A stretch of 42,136 nucleotides of DNA from an uncultured Mailhella sp. (GCA_944322635.1 CALUPL010000034.1:1-42136), one strand, 5' to 3'. Counted from the first letter of the stretch, positions 7,230 through 15,626 are shown. Notes: generated by a model from the sequence alone, not told the origin. Numbers and translations are program-made.

Positions 7230-8318
7230 TCAGGCTTTTCTGGAAAAGGCAAAACCGATGACCAGACAGACGGCAAGGCCGATAAGCGTACCCTGAACGC
7301 CGTAGGCTCCTATGCCGGCAGCGGAACTTGCCGTACCCAGGTTGTGAGCCATGGCAGCTCCGGCCAGCATGCCGAGGGCAAAAACGGCCGCATCGCTGTC
7401 GCCTTCACCGGCCATGAAAAGCTGTCTGCCGGGACAACCTCCGGCAAGCGCAAAGGCCAGACCGGCAGTGACCATGCCGAGGAAGTTCCACAGACCGTCG
7501 GTGTGAGCCACCGGCTGATTGGCAAAGCCGGCGTGAAATCCACCGGTCAGCAGATTGGCCGCGAGAGCCGCAACAAACATGGCCAGCACGCCGAAGAACA
7601 GGTGACCGTAGCGGAAAAGAATGAGATCGCGGAACGCCCCCATGGTGCAGAAGCGGCTGCGCTGTGCCAGAGCGCCGATAACGAGAGCCACGCCGAAGGA
7701 CAGCAGGAAGGGAGCGTGGGAAGAGCCGGGACCACTTACGGAATAGAAGATGGGACCGCTCTGAGGCTGACCGGAAATCTGAGGGAATGCAAGATAAAGG
7801 CCCAGCAGACCGACCATGAGCAGGGGGAAGAACCAGCCCACCGCGGCATTCTGCTTGACGCTGCTGCCCAGAGAATAGCCGCGCTTGAAGAAAAGCGTTC
7901 CTCCGGCTATGCCGCAGATGAGTCCGGCAAGCCCGAACAGCGCGTTGCCGTCACCGCCTGCGAGGCGGAGAACCGTACGCCAAGGACAGCCGAGAAAGAC
8001 CAGAGCGCCCACGGCGGCGACCATGCCGAGAATGAACCGCACGATGGGAGCGGAGCCTCCGCGGGGCCGGAACTCACCGGCCATGAGAGCCATGACCATG
8101 GAACCGAGGACAAAGCCGATGATTTCTGGGCGGATATACTGGACGATGGCGGCGCGATGCAGGCCGAGGCCTCCCGCAATGTCCCGCTCAAAGCAGGCCA
8201 CGCAAATGCCCATGTTGGCAGGATTGCCGAATTTCTGCAGCAGAATGGCTGCAACGCCGATGACGGCGCCGACAAAGATAATGCCGGCCGTGCTGGCAAA
8301 AGGATTCTTGCCGTTCAT
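7230..8318 (-). CDS. yedE: YedE-family selenium transporter
   Basis: This polytopic inner-membrane protein of 362 residues has about ten hydrophobic segments in two related halves (YeeE/YedE superfamily). Conserved Cys-bearing signatures are Met-Gly-Ile-Cys-Val-Ala-Cys-Phe-Glu-Arg-Asp near residue 36, Gly-Cys-Pro-Trp-Arg near 110, Ser-Arg-Phe-Cys-Thr-Met-Gly near 225 and Gly-Gly-Cys-Pro-Gly-Arg-Gln near 293. The YedE branch co-occurs with selenium-use genes and is proposed to import a selenium species. GGAGGAG lies 6 nt before ATG 8318, which is preferred over an upstream in-frame start at 8354. It is first in the operon that runs to selD. Confidence 0.88.
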   Translation of the reverse strand: MNGKNPFASTAGIIFVGAVIGVAAILLQKFGNPANMGICVACFERDIAGGLGLHRAAIVQYIRPEIIGFVLGSMVMALMAGEFRPRGGSAPIVRFILGMVAAVGALVFLGCPWRTVLRLAGGDGNALFGLAGLICGIAGGTLFFKRGYSLGSSVKQNAAVGWFFPLLMVGLLGLYLAFPQISGQPQSGPIFYSVSGPGSSHAPFLLSFGVALVIGALAQRSRFCTMGAFRDLILFRYGHLFFGVLAMFVAALAANLLTGGFHAGFANQPVAHTDGLWNFLGMVTAGLAFALAGGCPGRQLFMAGEGDSDAAVFALGMLAGAAMAHNLGTASSAAGIGAYGVQGTLIGLAVCLVIGFAFSRKA

Positions 8319-8832
8319 AAAGGCTCCTCCATGTAGATGTGTCACCATGACCATGCCGCAGTTCAGAAACGAACCACAGTGAAGACCGTGTACCCTGCAC
8401 GGTCAGGCGGAAGGAAGAGCCCGGATTCAGACAAGAGAAGACGTCGTGCGTCCGAAGACAATCAGGGGAACTTCCAGTTCCGCTGACCACGAACGTCAGG
8501 TACCGCCGAGGAACATACGTTCCACGGAAAAAACGACCGTCACCGGTCGGATGTACCTGCTTGCGGACATGGCATCCCCTGACATGATTTTTCTGAGATA
8601 TACCCTCCGTGGCCTGCCCATGCAAGAAAAAATGTTCATCAGAAGCCTGCTTCACACAGAAAAACAGGCCTCAGCGCACGGAATTCACCGTCGGAGACCA
8701 CTTGAACCGAGCTTCTTTGCGGCATGGCGACATTCTTATGGGCCGTTTACGCTTTTTCTGTACGGATATGGCTTTGTCTTGCATGACGTGCCCTGCACAT
8801 GATATCAGGTAAAAGTTCATTCCGAGGTTATC
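8319..8832. other. 514-nt divergent intergenic region (yedE / azlC)
   Basis: No gene is supported. It contains two small perfect hairpins that would lie in the yedE leader: ACCGTG/CACGGT (8385-8390, 8398-8403) and CGACCG/CGGTCG (8534-8539, 8544-8549). Short ORFs on both strands lack ribosome-binding sites and recognisable motifs. Promoters for both flanking operons must lie here, but I could not place them convincingly. Confidence 0.5.
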
Positions 8833-9543
8833 ATGATCGCACACTCCGTGGCGGCTTCGGCAAAAGCCGCCTTTCGTACCACTCTGCCCATTCTCATAGG
8901 ATTCGGCTTCTGCGGCTTCTCCTACGGACTCTACATGCATTCCCTGGGATTTGAGCCGATCTTTCCCATTCTCATGGCTCTTACCATTTTTGCCGGATCC
9001 CTGGAATTCATCATGGCCAGCATGATCACGGGTCCCTTCGCCCCTGTTACTGCCTTCATCGTCGGCCTCGTCGTGAACGCGCGCCATCTGTTCTACGGCA
9101 TTGCCATGCTCGACCGCTACCGCGATACGGGACCGCTCAAGCCCTACCTCATTTACGGGCTTGTTGACGAAACCTTCTCCATTCTCGGCATGGGACAGGT
9201 GCCGGAAGGTGCCGACAAGCGCTGGTACTATTTCTTCGTCACGCTGTTCAACGAAGCATACTGGGTTCTGGCCACCGCCGTCGGAGCCGTGTTCGGCGAA
9301 GACATGCCCTTTGACACGCGGGGCATAGAATTCGTGCTGCCGGCGCTGTTTCTTTCCATTTTCGTCAGCAGCTGGCAGCAGGAAAGACAACACTTCAGTT
9401 CTCTCGGAGGTCTCGGAATCACGCTCGGGTGTCTTCTGGCCTTCGGTACCGCGCACTTTCTTCTGGCCGCCATGCTCTTCATCGTCTTCCTTCTGCTTGT
9501 TTTCCGCAAAAAGCTTTCGCCCCTGACGGGAGAACGCGCATGA
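8833..9543 (+). CDS. azlC: AzlC-family branched-chain amino acid exporter, large subunit
   Basis: This 236-residue inner-membrane protein matches AzlC: Leu-Pro-Ile-Leu-Ile-Gly-Phe-Gly-Phe-Cys-Gly-Phe-Ser-Tyr-Gly near the N-terminus, Phe-Ala-Gly-Ser-Leu-Glu-Phe in the second third of helix 2, and Asn-Ala-Arg-His-Leu-Phe-Tyr-Gly near residue 85. AzlC and AzlD together export branched-chain amino acids or analogues in the best-studied cases. GAGG sits 5 nt before the ATG. The stop overlaps the azlD start (ATGA), the classic arrangement for this pair. Confidence 0.9.
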   Translation: MIAHSVAASAKAAFRTTLPILIGFGFCGFSYGLYMHSLGFEPIFPILMALTIFAGSLEFIMASMITGPFAPVTAFIVGLVVNARHLFYGIAMLDRYRDTGPLKPYLIYGLVDETFSILGMGQVPEGADKRWYYFFVTLFNEAYWVLATAVGAVFGEDMPFDTRGIEFVLPALFLSIFVSSWQQERQHFSSLGGLGITLGCLLAFGTAHFLLAAMLFIVFLLLVFRKKLSPLTGERA

Positions 9544-9872
9544 CCGCACTTCAAACAGCCGTCATGATCGGCATGGCCGCTCTCGCAACGCAGCTCACAC
9601 GCTGGACCCCCTTTCTGCTCTTTCGCCGAAAAACACCTTCCGTCATAGCCTATCTCGGTGCAGTACTGCCTTCCGCCATATGGGGCATGCTGGTAGTGTA
9701 CTGTTTTCGAAACGGACCTCTTGTGACGGCAAGCAACGGAATTCCCGAAATTCTGGCTTCCGCCGCCACCATCGGTCTTCAGGCATGGAAACGAAACATG
9801 GCCCTGTCCATAGCAGGCGGCACGCTCTGCTATATGGCTCTTGTACAGATTGTTTTCCCCATATCCGGATAG
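9540..9872 (+). CDS. azlD: AzlD-family exporter, small subunit
   Basis: This 110-residue protein has three to four hydrophobic segments with the AzlD signature Thr-Arg-Trp-Thr-Pro-Phe near residue 20 and Tyr-Leu-Gly-Ala-Val-Leu-Pro-Ser-Ala near 38. It partners AzlC in the inner membrane. Its ATG overlaps the azlC stop codon by 4 nt, so translation is probably coupled. A longer in-frame ORF reaching back into azlC is rejected for that reason. Confidence 0.88.
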   Translation: MTALQTAVMIGMAALATQLTRWTPFLLFRRKTPSVIAYLGAVLPSAIWGMLVVYCFRNGPLVTASNGIPEILASAATIGLQAWKRNMALSIAGGTLCYMALVQIVFPISG

Positions 9873-9957
9873 ACAACACAAAGTGAAAATCTTTCCGGAC
9901 TGACGGTTGCCTGTACTGTCGAATCTCATGCACGTGTACGCAGAAAGGAGAATGCAG

Positions 9958-10671
9958 ATGGAACGAAAACGCCTGCTCTGTTTCGGCGATTCCAACACCT
10001 ACGGATGGATGGGATCGCTTTCCGCCCCGACGCGGCGATATCCTTCTCACATCCGCTGGACGGGACGACTGGCAGCAAGCCTCGGGGACGACTGGGAAGT
10101 CGTGGAAGAAGGACTCGGCGGACGCACGCTGAAAGACCGATCCACAGACGGCAGAGTCGCAGCCCTTCCGGGAGCCGGACTCAGTGCCATGGACTACATG
10201 CCGGCCTGCCTTCTCTCCCATCTTCCCCTTGATGCCGTCGTCATCATGCTCGGCAGCAACGACATGAAATCCGTACTGAACCATTCGGCAGAAGACATAG
10301 CCGACGCCATGGCTGATCTTGTGGACATGGTGCGCCTGCTCCCCTGGGAAGGCATGCTTGACTACCCTCACCCTCAGGTGCTGATCATTTCCCCGCCTCT
10401 CATAGGAGAACGTAAAATGATGCTGGCCGGTGAACGGTACGTGGACGCACCGCGAAAATCCCGCATGCTGGCCGGACTCTACCGGAACGCGGCCGCTCGG
10501 CACGGAGCCTTTTTTCTGGATGCCGCCTCAGTCCTTGCCGGAAATCCCGCGGGGGAAGCACACGGGCCGGACGGAATGCATCTGAATGAAAAAGACCATG
10601 CCGCTCTGGCGAACGCTGTGCTTGAAGCGCTGCAAAAAATGTTCCCCGTCGGCATGAACAGGATCTGTTAA
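9958..10671 (+). CDS. SGNH/GDSL-family hydrolase
   Basis: This 237-residue SGNH esterase/lipase-fold protein carries block I Phe-Gly-Asp-Ser-Asn-Thr-Tyr-Gly (nucleophile Ser), block III Leu-Gly-Ser-Asn-Asp near residue 100 and block V Asp-Gly-Met-His-Leu with the catalytic Asp-His near residue 210. There is no signal peptide, so it is cytoplasmic; the relatives I recall are arylesterase/acyl-hydrolase types with unknown natural substrates. The start at 9958 is chosen because AGGAG lies 7 nt before it, whereas the ATG at 9952 is too close to the same site. It begins 85 nt after azlD. Confidence 0.85.
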   Translation: MERKRLLCFGDSNTYGWMGSLSAPTRRYPSHIRWTGRLAASLGDDWEVVEEGLGGRTLKDRSTDGRVAALPGAGLSAMDYMPACLLSHLPLDAVVIMLGSNDMKSVLNHSAEDIADAMADLVDMVRLLPWEGMLDYPHPQVLIISPPLIGERKMMLAGERYVDAPRKSRMLAGLYRNAAARHGAFFLDAASVLAGNPAGEAHGPDGMHLNEKDHAALANAVLEALQKMFPVGMNRIC

Positions 10672-10743
10672 AATATATTTATGTATTTCAATACATTCAA
10701 AGATAAATCTTTCAAAGGTACCGTTTCTGAAACAGTTTGAAAC

Positions 10744-10772
10744 GTGACAAGACACTTTTCGCTTCGTATATA
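10744..10772 (+). promoter_or_regulatory. Putative promoter of the ZraP-like gene
   Basis: GTGACA (10744-10749), a 17-nt spacer and TATATA (10767-10772) lie 57 nt before the start codon in an otherwise AT-rich spacer. Short palindromic stretches just upstream (around 10700-10740) could be operator sites. Confidence 0.5.
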
Positions 10773-10828
10773 CTGAACCCGTCATCCTCCTACTTCATCT
10801 CCTCTCCCGCAGGATAAAGGAACATACC

Positions 10829-11263
10829 ATGCTCAAGAAGACTCTTCTCCTCTCCCTGTTCTCCGCCGCCGTTTTCGTTTCTCTGCCTCTGGCCGCCACG
10901 GCTCATCCCGACGGCTACGGTCGTCACCATGGGAACTATTATGGCTATTCCTGCTATCAGGCCATGCCTGAACTCAGCAAGGAGCAGGCTGCGCAGATGG
11001 ACAAGCTGTGCGAAGAGCACCGCAACGCCGTGCAGCCCCTGTACGATCAGCTTTCCCAGAAGGGGCTTGAACTGCGCGCTCTTTCGCCCAATCCCAACGT
11101 GAAACCGGAAGAACTGAAAGCCCTCACGGCAGAAATAGCCAAACTTCATGAGCAGATTCGTACCGTCAACAACGACTTCTATGCCAAAATGACCAAAGCC
11201 GGTCTCCCCTGCCGGGGCTATCATCACGGCGGCTACGGCCACGGCTGCGGCTACTGGCGCTGA
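10829..11263 (+). CDS. ZraP/Spy-like periplasmic metal-binding protein
   Basis: The 144-residue protein has a signal peptide (Met-Leu-Lys-Lys, Leu-rich core, cleavage near Ala-Thr-Ala-His), a His/Tyr/Gly-rich N-terminal stretch, a helical Spy/CpxP-like segment (about 48-125, with Leu-Ser-Lys-Glu-Gln-Ala-Ala-Gln-Met) and a His/Gly/Cys-rich tail. ZraP-family proteins bind zinc in the periplasm and act as chaperones or feedback sensors of envelope stress. Both His-rich ends and the two Cys in the tail are plausible metal ligands. The gene is monocistronic, with its own promoter and a strong terminator. Confidence 0.82.
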   Translation: MLKKTLLLSLFSAAVFVSLPLAATAHPDGYGRHHGNYYGYSCYQAMPELSKEQAAQMDKLCEEHRNAVQPLYDQLSQKGLELRALSPNPNVKPEELKALTAEIAKLHEQIRTVNNDFYAKMTKAGLPCRGYHHGGYGHGCGYWR

Positions 11264-11402
11264 TGCATCTTCAGGAACAGCGGTCGTACACGGAATGCTG
11301 CAATATCCGCACCCGCCGCACTCTCTTTTGTCCGATTTGTTCCGAACGAAGAGCGTTTCCTGAAAACAAGGCTGGCCCATGCGGGACGGTCTTGCCGATC
11401 CG

Positions 11403-11435
11403 GTCCCTTCATCATATGATGGAGGGACTTTTTTT
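11403..11435 (+). terminator. Rho-independent terminator after the ZraP-like gene
   Basis: An 11-bp stem with one G-U pair (11403-11413 with 11418-11428), an ATAT loop and seven T residues (11429-11435). It lies 140 nt after the stop codon. Confidence 0.9.
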
Positions 11436-11485
11436 CGGACGTTCGTTCTGCCGAACGCCTTTTCCTCTTTCACGGAGCCATCTGC

Positions 11486-12064
11486 ATGAAACTGAAAGAA
11501 CTCATTTCCCGTGCCCGGACCTGCCGCCGATTCAAAGGTGAACATCAACTCTCTTCCGAAATCCTGGCGGATCTTGTGGATCATGCCCGACTGTCCGCCT
11601 CCGCCCGCAACAAACAGGTTCTGCGCTTCGTCACCATTGCCGACAAGGATACCTGCGAAGCCATGAATGCCCTCGTAGTCATGGGCGGTTCGCTGACTCC
11701 GGAACAACGCGCCAAGGCCGATCAGCACCCCGGCGGCTTCATCGTCATCGTCGGCCCGGAGAACCTGGACGAGTTCGCCGTCATCGACATCGGCATTGCG
11801 GCACAGAGCATCAATCTTGCGGCCTGTGAAGCCGGACTCGCCTGCTGCATGATAGGGGCCGTCAAAAAGAATGAAGCCGCAGCGCTTCTCGGCCTGCCGA
11901 AAGACATGCAGGTCAAGCTGGTTCTGGCCCTGGGCGAACCCGACGAGGTGCGCCGCCTGGTGGAACGACGTGACGACGGAAGCCTGACCTATTACCGTGA
12001 CGAAAATGATGAGCACTGCGTTCCGAAGATTTCCCTGGAAGAAGCCGTCATCATCCGAAAATAA
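11486..12064 (+). CDS. Nitroreductase-family flavoprotein
   Basis: This 192-residue protein has the small nitroreductase fold: Arg-Ala-Arg-Thr-Cys-Arg-Arg-Phe near residue 9 (the FMN phosphate-binding Arg cluster), Ser-Ala-Arg-Asn-Lys-Gln near residue 38, and Asp-Ile-Gly-Ile-Ala-Ala-Gln-Ser-Ile-Asn-Leu-Ala-Ala near 97. Such enzymes use FMN and NAD(P)H; the natural substrate cannot be told. It is compact and apparently monocistronic, between the ZraP terminator and the bidirectional terminator at 12181. Confidence 0.85.
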   Translation: MKLKELISRARTCRRFKGEHQLSSEILADLVDHARLSASARNKQVLRFVTIADKDTCEAMNALVVMGGSLTPEQRAKADQHPGGFIVIVGPENLDEFAVIDIGIAAQSINLAACEAGLACCMIGAVKKNEAAALLGLPKDMQVKLVLALGEPDEVRRLVERRDDGSLTYYRDENDEHCVPKISLEEAVIIRK

Positions 12065-12180
12065 CTTTCGAGACGACGTGCCGAAGGCATGAATCTGCCC
12101 TTCTGACGAAACAGGGGACACCTCCGGAAACATCGGCATCGGTCTTCCCTGCCGAAAGGATTCCCCGAAGTCTCTCCTCT

Positions 12181-12226
12181 ATGCATGAAAAAGCCCGCGG
12201 CGGCAGTCGCGGGCTTTTTCATGCAT
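12181..12226. terminator. Bidirectional rho-independent terminator
   Basis: A perfect 19-bp inverted repeat (12181-12199 with 12208-12226) around an 8-nt loop, with A5 on one side and T5 on the other of the GC core. It ends the nitroreductase unit. Reading frames that start inside it are spurious. Confidence 0.9.
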
Positions 12227-12255
12227 CAACTTCTCATGGCATTTTTTATGAAAAC

Positions 12256-12301
12256 GTGCTACTTCACCTTTTGTGTGACACGTTATTTCTTTTTGTGTTA
12301 C
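12256..12301 (+). promoter_or_regulatory. Tandem operator-like half-sites before the ABC transporter
   Basis: Three related 7-mers, GTGCTAC (12256-12262), GTGACAC (12275-12281) and GTGTTAC (12295-12301), start 19 and 20 nt apart. The second and third form an inverted repeat (6 of 7) with a 13-nt gap. The same stretch contains an 11-nt direct repeat of the type TTTTGTGT(G/T)AC with a 22-nt period (12269, 12291). It lies 31-76 nt before the binding-protein start. The half-sites recall the GTGTTAC/GTAACAC type that I remember for Desulfovibrio NikR, but the arm order is reversed, so this is a suggestion only. Confidence 0.4.
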
Positions 12302-12331
12302 TCAAGTTTCTTTTCATTTTCCGGAGAAGCC

Positions 12332-13507
12332 ATGAGAAACTTCCTGTCCCTTGCCGCCGCTGCTCTTCTGCTTGCGCTGCTTCCTCACGCCGGAATGGCC
12401 AGAATCATTACCGACATGCGGGGAGCAGCCGTCAACGTTCCCGATGACCCCAAGGCGATAGCAACCATAGACGACGGTTTCATCGAAGGAGTCATGACGC
12501 ACCTCGGCGTCATCGACAAGGTCAAGGTCATAGGTTCCTGGTCCATGAAAAGAGACTATCGGTACCTCTTCACCTCCCGTTCCGGCGAAAGTCGTGAATA
12601 CACGGGACTGAACACCATGAAATACCTTCACCCGTGGCTGAACGATCTTCCCTGCATCAATTCCCCGCAGGGCAACATGATAAGCTACGAGGCTCTTGCG
12701 GCAGCAGCTCCAGACGTGGTGCTCATGCGTGCAGGCGACACCACCATGGGAACCGATAAGGAAAAGGTGAGCAGAACCATAAGCACCATTGAAGCACTCG
12801 GTCTTCCTCTTGTCGTTCTCTATTCCCCCACATGGTTCCACTCTTCCGACCTGTCCGGCATGAAAACCGAGGCAGGCATCATCGGAGAGTTGTTCGGTCA
12901 GAGAGAAAAGGCCGAGGCTCTGGCCGACAAACTGGCCGGCACGGAAACAATGATTCGCGAACGCACGAAGAGCGTGGCAGACAAGGACAGGCCTTCCGTC
13001 CTCCTGCTCGGCCTTCGCCCGGACGTACGCAAAAAAGGCGGCGCCGGATCCGTCCACGGAGTGGACACTCCGGAATCCTACATCATCGAACAGGTAGCTC
13101 ATGCAAAAAATGCCTATCGGGGCAAAGGCACGAGCGTCCCCATGAGTGCTGAACAGGTGTATGCCTGCGACCCGGACGTCATCATTCTGCCCACGGCAAA
13201 CGGCTATCATCCGCCCTTCGAACTTTATGAGGCTCCGTATTATGAAAATCTTCAGGAACTTCGAGCCGTGAAGAATCACCGTATCTACGCCCTGCCGTGG
13301 TCTCCCATGAACGCTTCAAGACGTGTGGAGTATCCCCTCGACATGCTGATCATTGCCAAAGCTTCCTATCCTGAACTGTTTGCCGACATAAGCGTGTACG
13401 ATTTTGCCCTGCGTTTTTATCAGGAGGTGTACGGCGTGGACGAGACCACGGCAAAAGGCCTGAGAAGCACTCAATTGCTCGACTGGATGGCAGACGACCG
13501 TTTTTAA
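12332..13507 (+). CDS. Metal/chelate ABC transporter substrate-binding protein (TroA-like fold)
   Basis: This 391-residue exported protein has a signal peptide (Met-Arg-Asn-Phe-Leu then an Ala/Leu core, cleavage near Ala-Arg). It belongs to the BtuF/FepB-like class: Asp-Met-Arg-Gly near residue 29, Ala-Pro-Asp-Val-Val-Leu-Met near 127, Asp-Pro-Asp-Val-Ile-Ile-Leu near 286 and a C-terminal Asn-His-Arg-Ile-Tyr-Ala-Leu-Pro-Trp element. It delivers its ligand to the permease and ATPase downstream. The ligand could be a siderophore, a nickel or cobalt chelate, or molybdate/tungstate as in MolABC. GGAG 5 nt before ATG 12332 and the signal peptide fix the start; an upstream in-frame ORF begins inside a terminator. 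A 115-nt gap separates it from the permease. Confidence 0.85.
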   Translation: MRNFLSLAAAALLLALLPHAGMARIITDMRGAAVNVPDDPKAIATIDDGFIEGVMTHLGVIDKVKVIGSWSMKRDYRYLFTSRSGESREYTGLNTMKYLHPWLNDLPCINSPQGNMISYEALAAAAPDVVLMRAGDTTMGTDKEKVSRTISTIEALGLPLVVLYSPTWFHSSDLSGMKTEAGIIGELFGQREKAEALADKLAGTETMIRERTKSVADKDRPSVLLLGLRPDVRKKGGAGSVHGVDTPESYIIEQVAHAKNAYRGKGTSVPMSAEQVYACDPDVIILPTANGYHPPFELYEAPYYENLQELRAVKNHRIYALPWSPMNASRRVEYPLDMLIIAKASYPELFADISVYDFALRFYQEVYGVDETTAKGLRSTQLLDWMADDRF

Positions 13508-13622
13508 TTCTTAAAGCGAAACTTCAATAATTTTCCATGTCATCTTCCGGGCGTACTGATTCCGCAAGAGCAAAAAATATTTCTGTCCCTCCCCAGAGAC
13601 GAGTCCTTATTCCGAGGTCATC

Positions 13623-14636
13623 ATGAAAACACTGCGCGCCCCTCTGGCCATACTGCTCGGGTCAGCCCTGGCGGGAGCCTTTATTCTGGCCCTGCTTTCC
13701 GGCGACTACGACATGACGGCCGGCGACGTTCTGAACGTCATTGCATCCCACGCAGGAGCGGATGACGGCACGGCCTCGAAAATGCACGACATCATCATAT
13801 GGCGCATACGTCTTCCCCGACTGCTTCTCGCAGCCGTAACCGGCATGGCCATGGCCGTTTCCGGCGCCGTTTATCAGGGATGTTTCCGCAACCCCCTCGT
13901 GGAACCGTATATTCTCGGCGTCTCGGCGGGCGCCTCGTGCGGAGCGGCGCTTGCCATAGTGTTTCCCGCATTGTTTCTCAACGGTCAGCTGTCCGCCTTT
14001 CTTTCGGGCATGGCGGCCGTGCTGATCTCCTTCTTTCTTGCCCGCAGCAGAGGGGAAACTCCGCCAGTCACTCTGATACTTTCCGGCATTATTGTGGGTT
14101 CTCTTTTTTCCGCGTGTCTCGGCATCATGAAATATCTTGCCTCCGACGTGGAACTGAGGGAAATCACCTTCTGGATGATGGGAGGTTTCCACTACGCCAA
14201 CTGGCACGACGTCGCCGTAACGGCCGGCACGGTACTGCCGTGTCTGCTCGTGATTGCAGCTCTGTCGTGGAAACTCAACCTCCTCTCGCTCGGTGACGAA
14301 GAGGCCCGCAGTCTCGGCATTCATCCCGACAGACTGAGAATTCTTTTCATCGTTCTCGCAACGCTGGCGGCCTCCGTCTGTGTTTCCGCCGCAGGCATCA
14401 TTGCCTGGGTGGGACTGATGATGCCTCACGCCGCGCGCATGATGTTCGGCCCCGACAACAGGTGGGTCATTCCCTGCTCAGCCCTGCTCGGCGCCCTTTA
14501 CATGCTTCTTTGCGACACCCTGGCTCGCACGCTGACAGGTACGGAAATTCCCATTGCCATCATCACATCCATCGTCGGAGCGCCGTATCTGCTGTGGCTG
14601 CTCCGCGCCAAAGGAAAAGAACTCTATGGTGCGTGA
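13623..14636 (+). CDS. FecCD-family ABC transporter permease
   Basis: This 337-residue protein has about nine to ten membrane segments of the FecCD/BtuC type. Diagnostic motifs are Arg-Leu-Pro-Arg-Leu-Leu-Leu-Ala-Ala (about 65-73), Gly-Ala-Val-Tyr-Gln-Gly-Cys-Phe-Arg-Asn-Pro-Leu (the Gly-Asn-Pro-Leu type segment), Pro-Tyr-Ile-Leu-Gly-Val-Ser-Ala-Gly-Ala, and near the C-terminus Gly-Leu-Met-Met-Pro-His with the ATPase-contacting loop. It forms the membrane channel of a vitamin B12/siderophore-type importer. GAGG precedes the ATG by 5 nt. The ATPase start overlaps its 3' end by 11 nt. Confidence 0.9.
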   Translation: MKTLRAPLAILLGSALAGAFILALLSGDYDMTAGDVLNVIASHAGADDGTASKMHDIIIWRIRLPRLLLAAVTGMAMAVSGAVYQGCFRNPLVEPYILGVSAGASCGAALAIVFPALFLNGQLSAFLSGMAAVLISFFLARSRGETPPVTLILSGIIVGSLFSACLGIMKYLASDVELREITFWMMGGFHYANWHDVAVTAGTVLPCLLVIAALSWKLNLLSLGDEEARSLGIHPDRLRILFIVLATLAASVCVSAAGIIAWVGLMMPHAARMMFGPDNRWVIPCSALLGALYMLLCDTLARTLTGTEIPIAIITSIVGAPYLLWLLRAKGKELYGA

Positions 14637-15585
14637 CGCAATGCCCGCGGCAACGGAGAACGCTGTCGGAAGTCCGGTAATCTCCGCCAGTACGGCCGCC
14701 TTGAAAAACACCGATTTTCTCCTGTTCCACCACGGCTCGGAAGAAGGACTGCTTCATGCCCTGCGCCACGCCTTCTCCCGAAGCGGAAAAGAAAATGTCG
14801 GCCCGTTCTCGCCGGAGCACGCTCTCGACATACGAGGACTCAGCTTCTCCTATGCCGGAAGCCCCATTCTTCACGACATAAGCCTTACGGTACGCCCGGG
14901 ACAGATATGCGGACTGCTCGGTCCCAACGGCAGCGGCAAATCCACGCTTTTCCGATGCTGCATGGGTTTTCTGCATCCCGAGAAAGGACAGGTCCATGTA
15001 AGAGGCGTAAACATAGCCCACATGCGTCCTGCGGAACTGGCCCGTCATGTGGCCTATGTTCCCCAGGAGCACCGTCAACCTTTTCCTTTTGCCGTCAGGG
15101 ACATGGTGCTTATGGGACGCTCCCCGCACATGGACGGATGGTTCCATCTCAAGCGAAGAGACAGGGACATGGCCGAGAAGGCCATGGAACGCATAGGCAT
15201 TGCCCATCTGGCCGATGTTTCCTGCAACCAGCTCTCCGGGGGACAGCGCCAGCTTGTTCTCATAGCCAGAGCCATGGCGCAGCAGACACCTCTTATTCTG
15301 CTCGACGAACCCACCAGCGCACTGGACTTCAGCAATCAGCTTGCGGTATGGCAGGTACTGCGGGAAGTGGCAAAACAAGGCGTGGCCATTCTCGTCTGCT
15401 GCCACGATCCCAACCACATACTCTGGTTCTGCGATACGGCGGCCGTTCTGTACCGGGGACGCATTTTCTCGCAGGGGCCGGTTCATGAAGCCGTGACCGA
15501 AGAGATTCTTCAGCACATATACGGTCCTCAGTGCGTACGCATTTCAACAGACAACATGGACATGGTCTGTCCCCGAAGAATATGA
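14626..15585 (+). CDS. FecE/BtuD-type ABC transporter ATPase with N-terminal extension
   Basis: The 319-residue protein has a complete nucleotide-binding domain: Walker A Gly-Pro-Asn-Gly-Ser-Gly-Lys-Ser-Thr, Q-loop Tyr-Val-Pro-Gln-Glu-His, signature Leu-Ser-Gly-Gly-Gln-Arg-Gln, Walker B Leu-Ile-Leu-Leu-Asp-Glu-Pro-Thr and switch His in Cys-His-Asp-Pro-Asn-His. It powers the FecCD-type importer. The domain only begins at about residue 65; the first 64 residues are an extension rich in Ala, Ser and His that the family normally lacks. Two starts are possible (14626 and 14641). The former overlaps the permease by 11 nt and fits coupled translation. Confidence 0.9.
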   Translation: MVRDAMPAATENAVGSPVISASTAALKNTDFLLFHHGSEEGLLHALRHAFSRSGKENVGPFSPEHALDIRGLSFSYAGSPILHDISLTVRPGQICGLLGPNGSGKSTLFRCCMGFLHPEKGQVHVRGVNIAHMRPAELARHVAYVPQEHRQPFPFAVRDMVLMGRSPHMDGWFHLKRRDRDMAEKAMERIGIAHLADVSCNQLSGGQRQLVLIARAMAQQTPLILLDEPTSALDFSNQLAVWQVLREVAKQGVAILVCCHDPNHILWFCDTAAVLYRGRIFSQGPVHEAVTEEILQHIYGPQCVRISTDNMDMVCPRRI

Positions 15586-15626
15586 CCTCATTCCCGTTCC
15601 ATGCAAAAAAACGACAAGGAGAAAAC

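Noticed and set aside
7152..8336. 394-residue plus-strand ORF
   Set aside because: Antisense to yedE, with low-complexity Gly/Glu/Ala/His content typical of reversed membrane-protein codons.
8446..8802. 118-residue plus-strand ORF before azlC
   Set aside because: No ribosome-binding site or motif; lies in the divergent promoter region.
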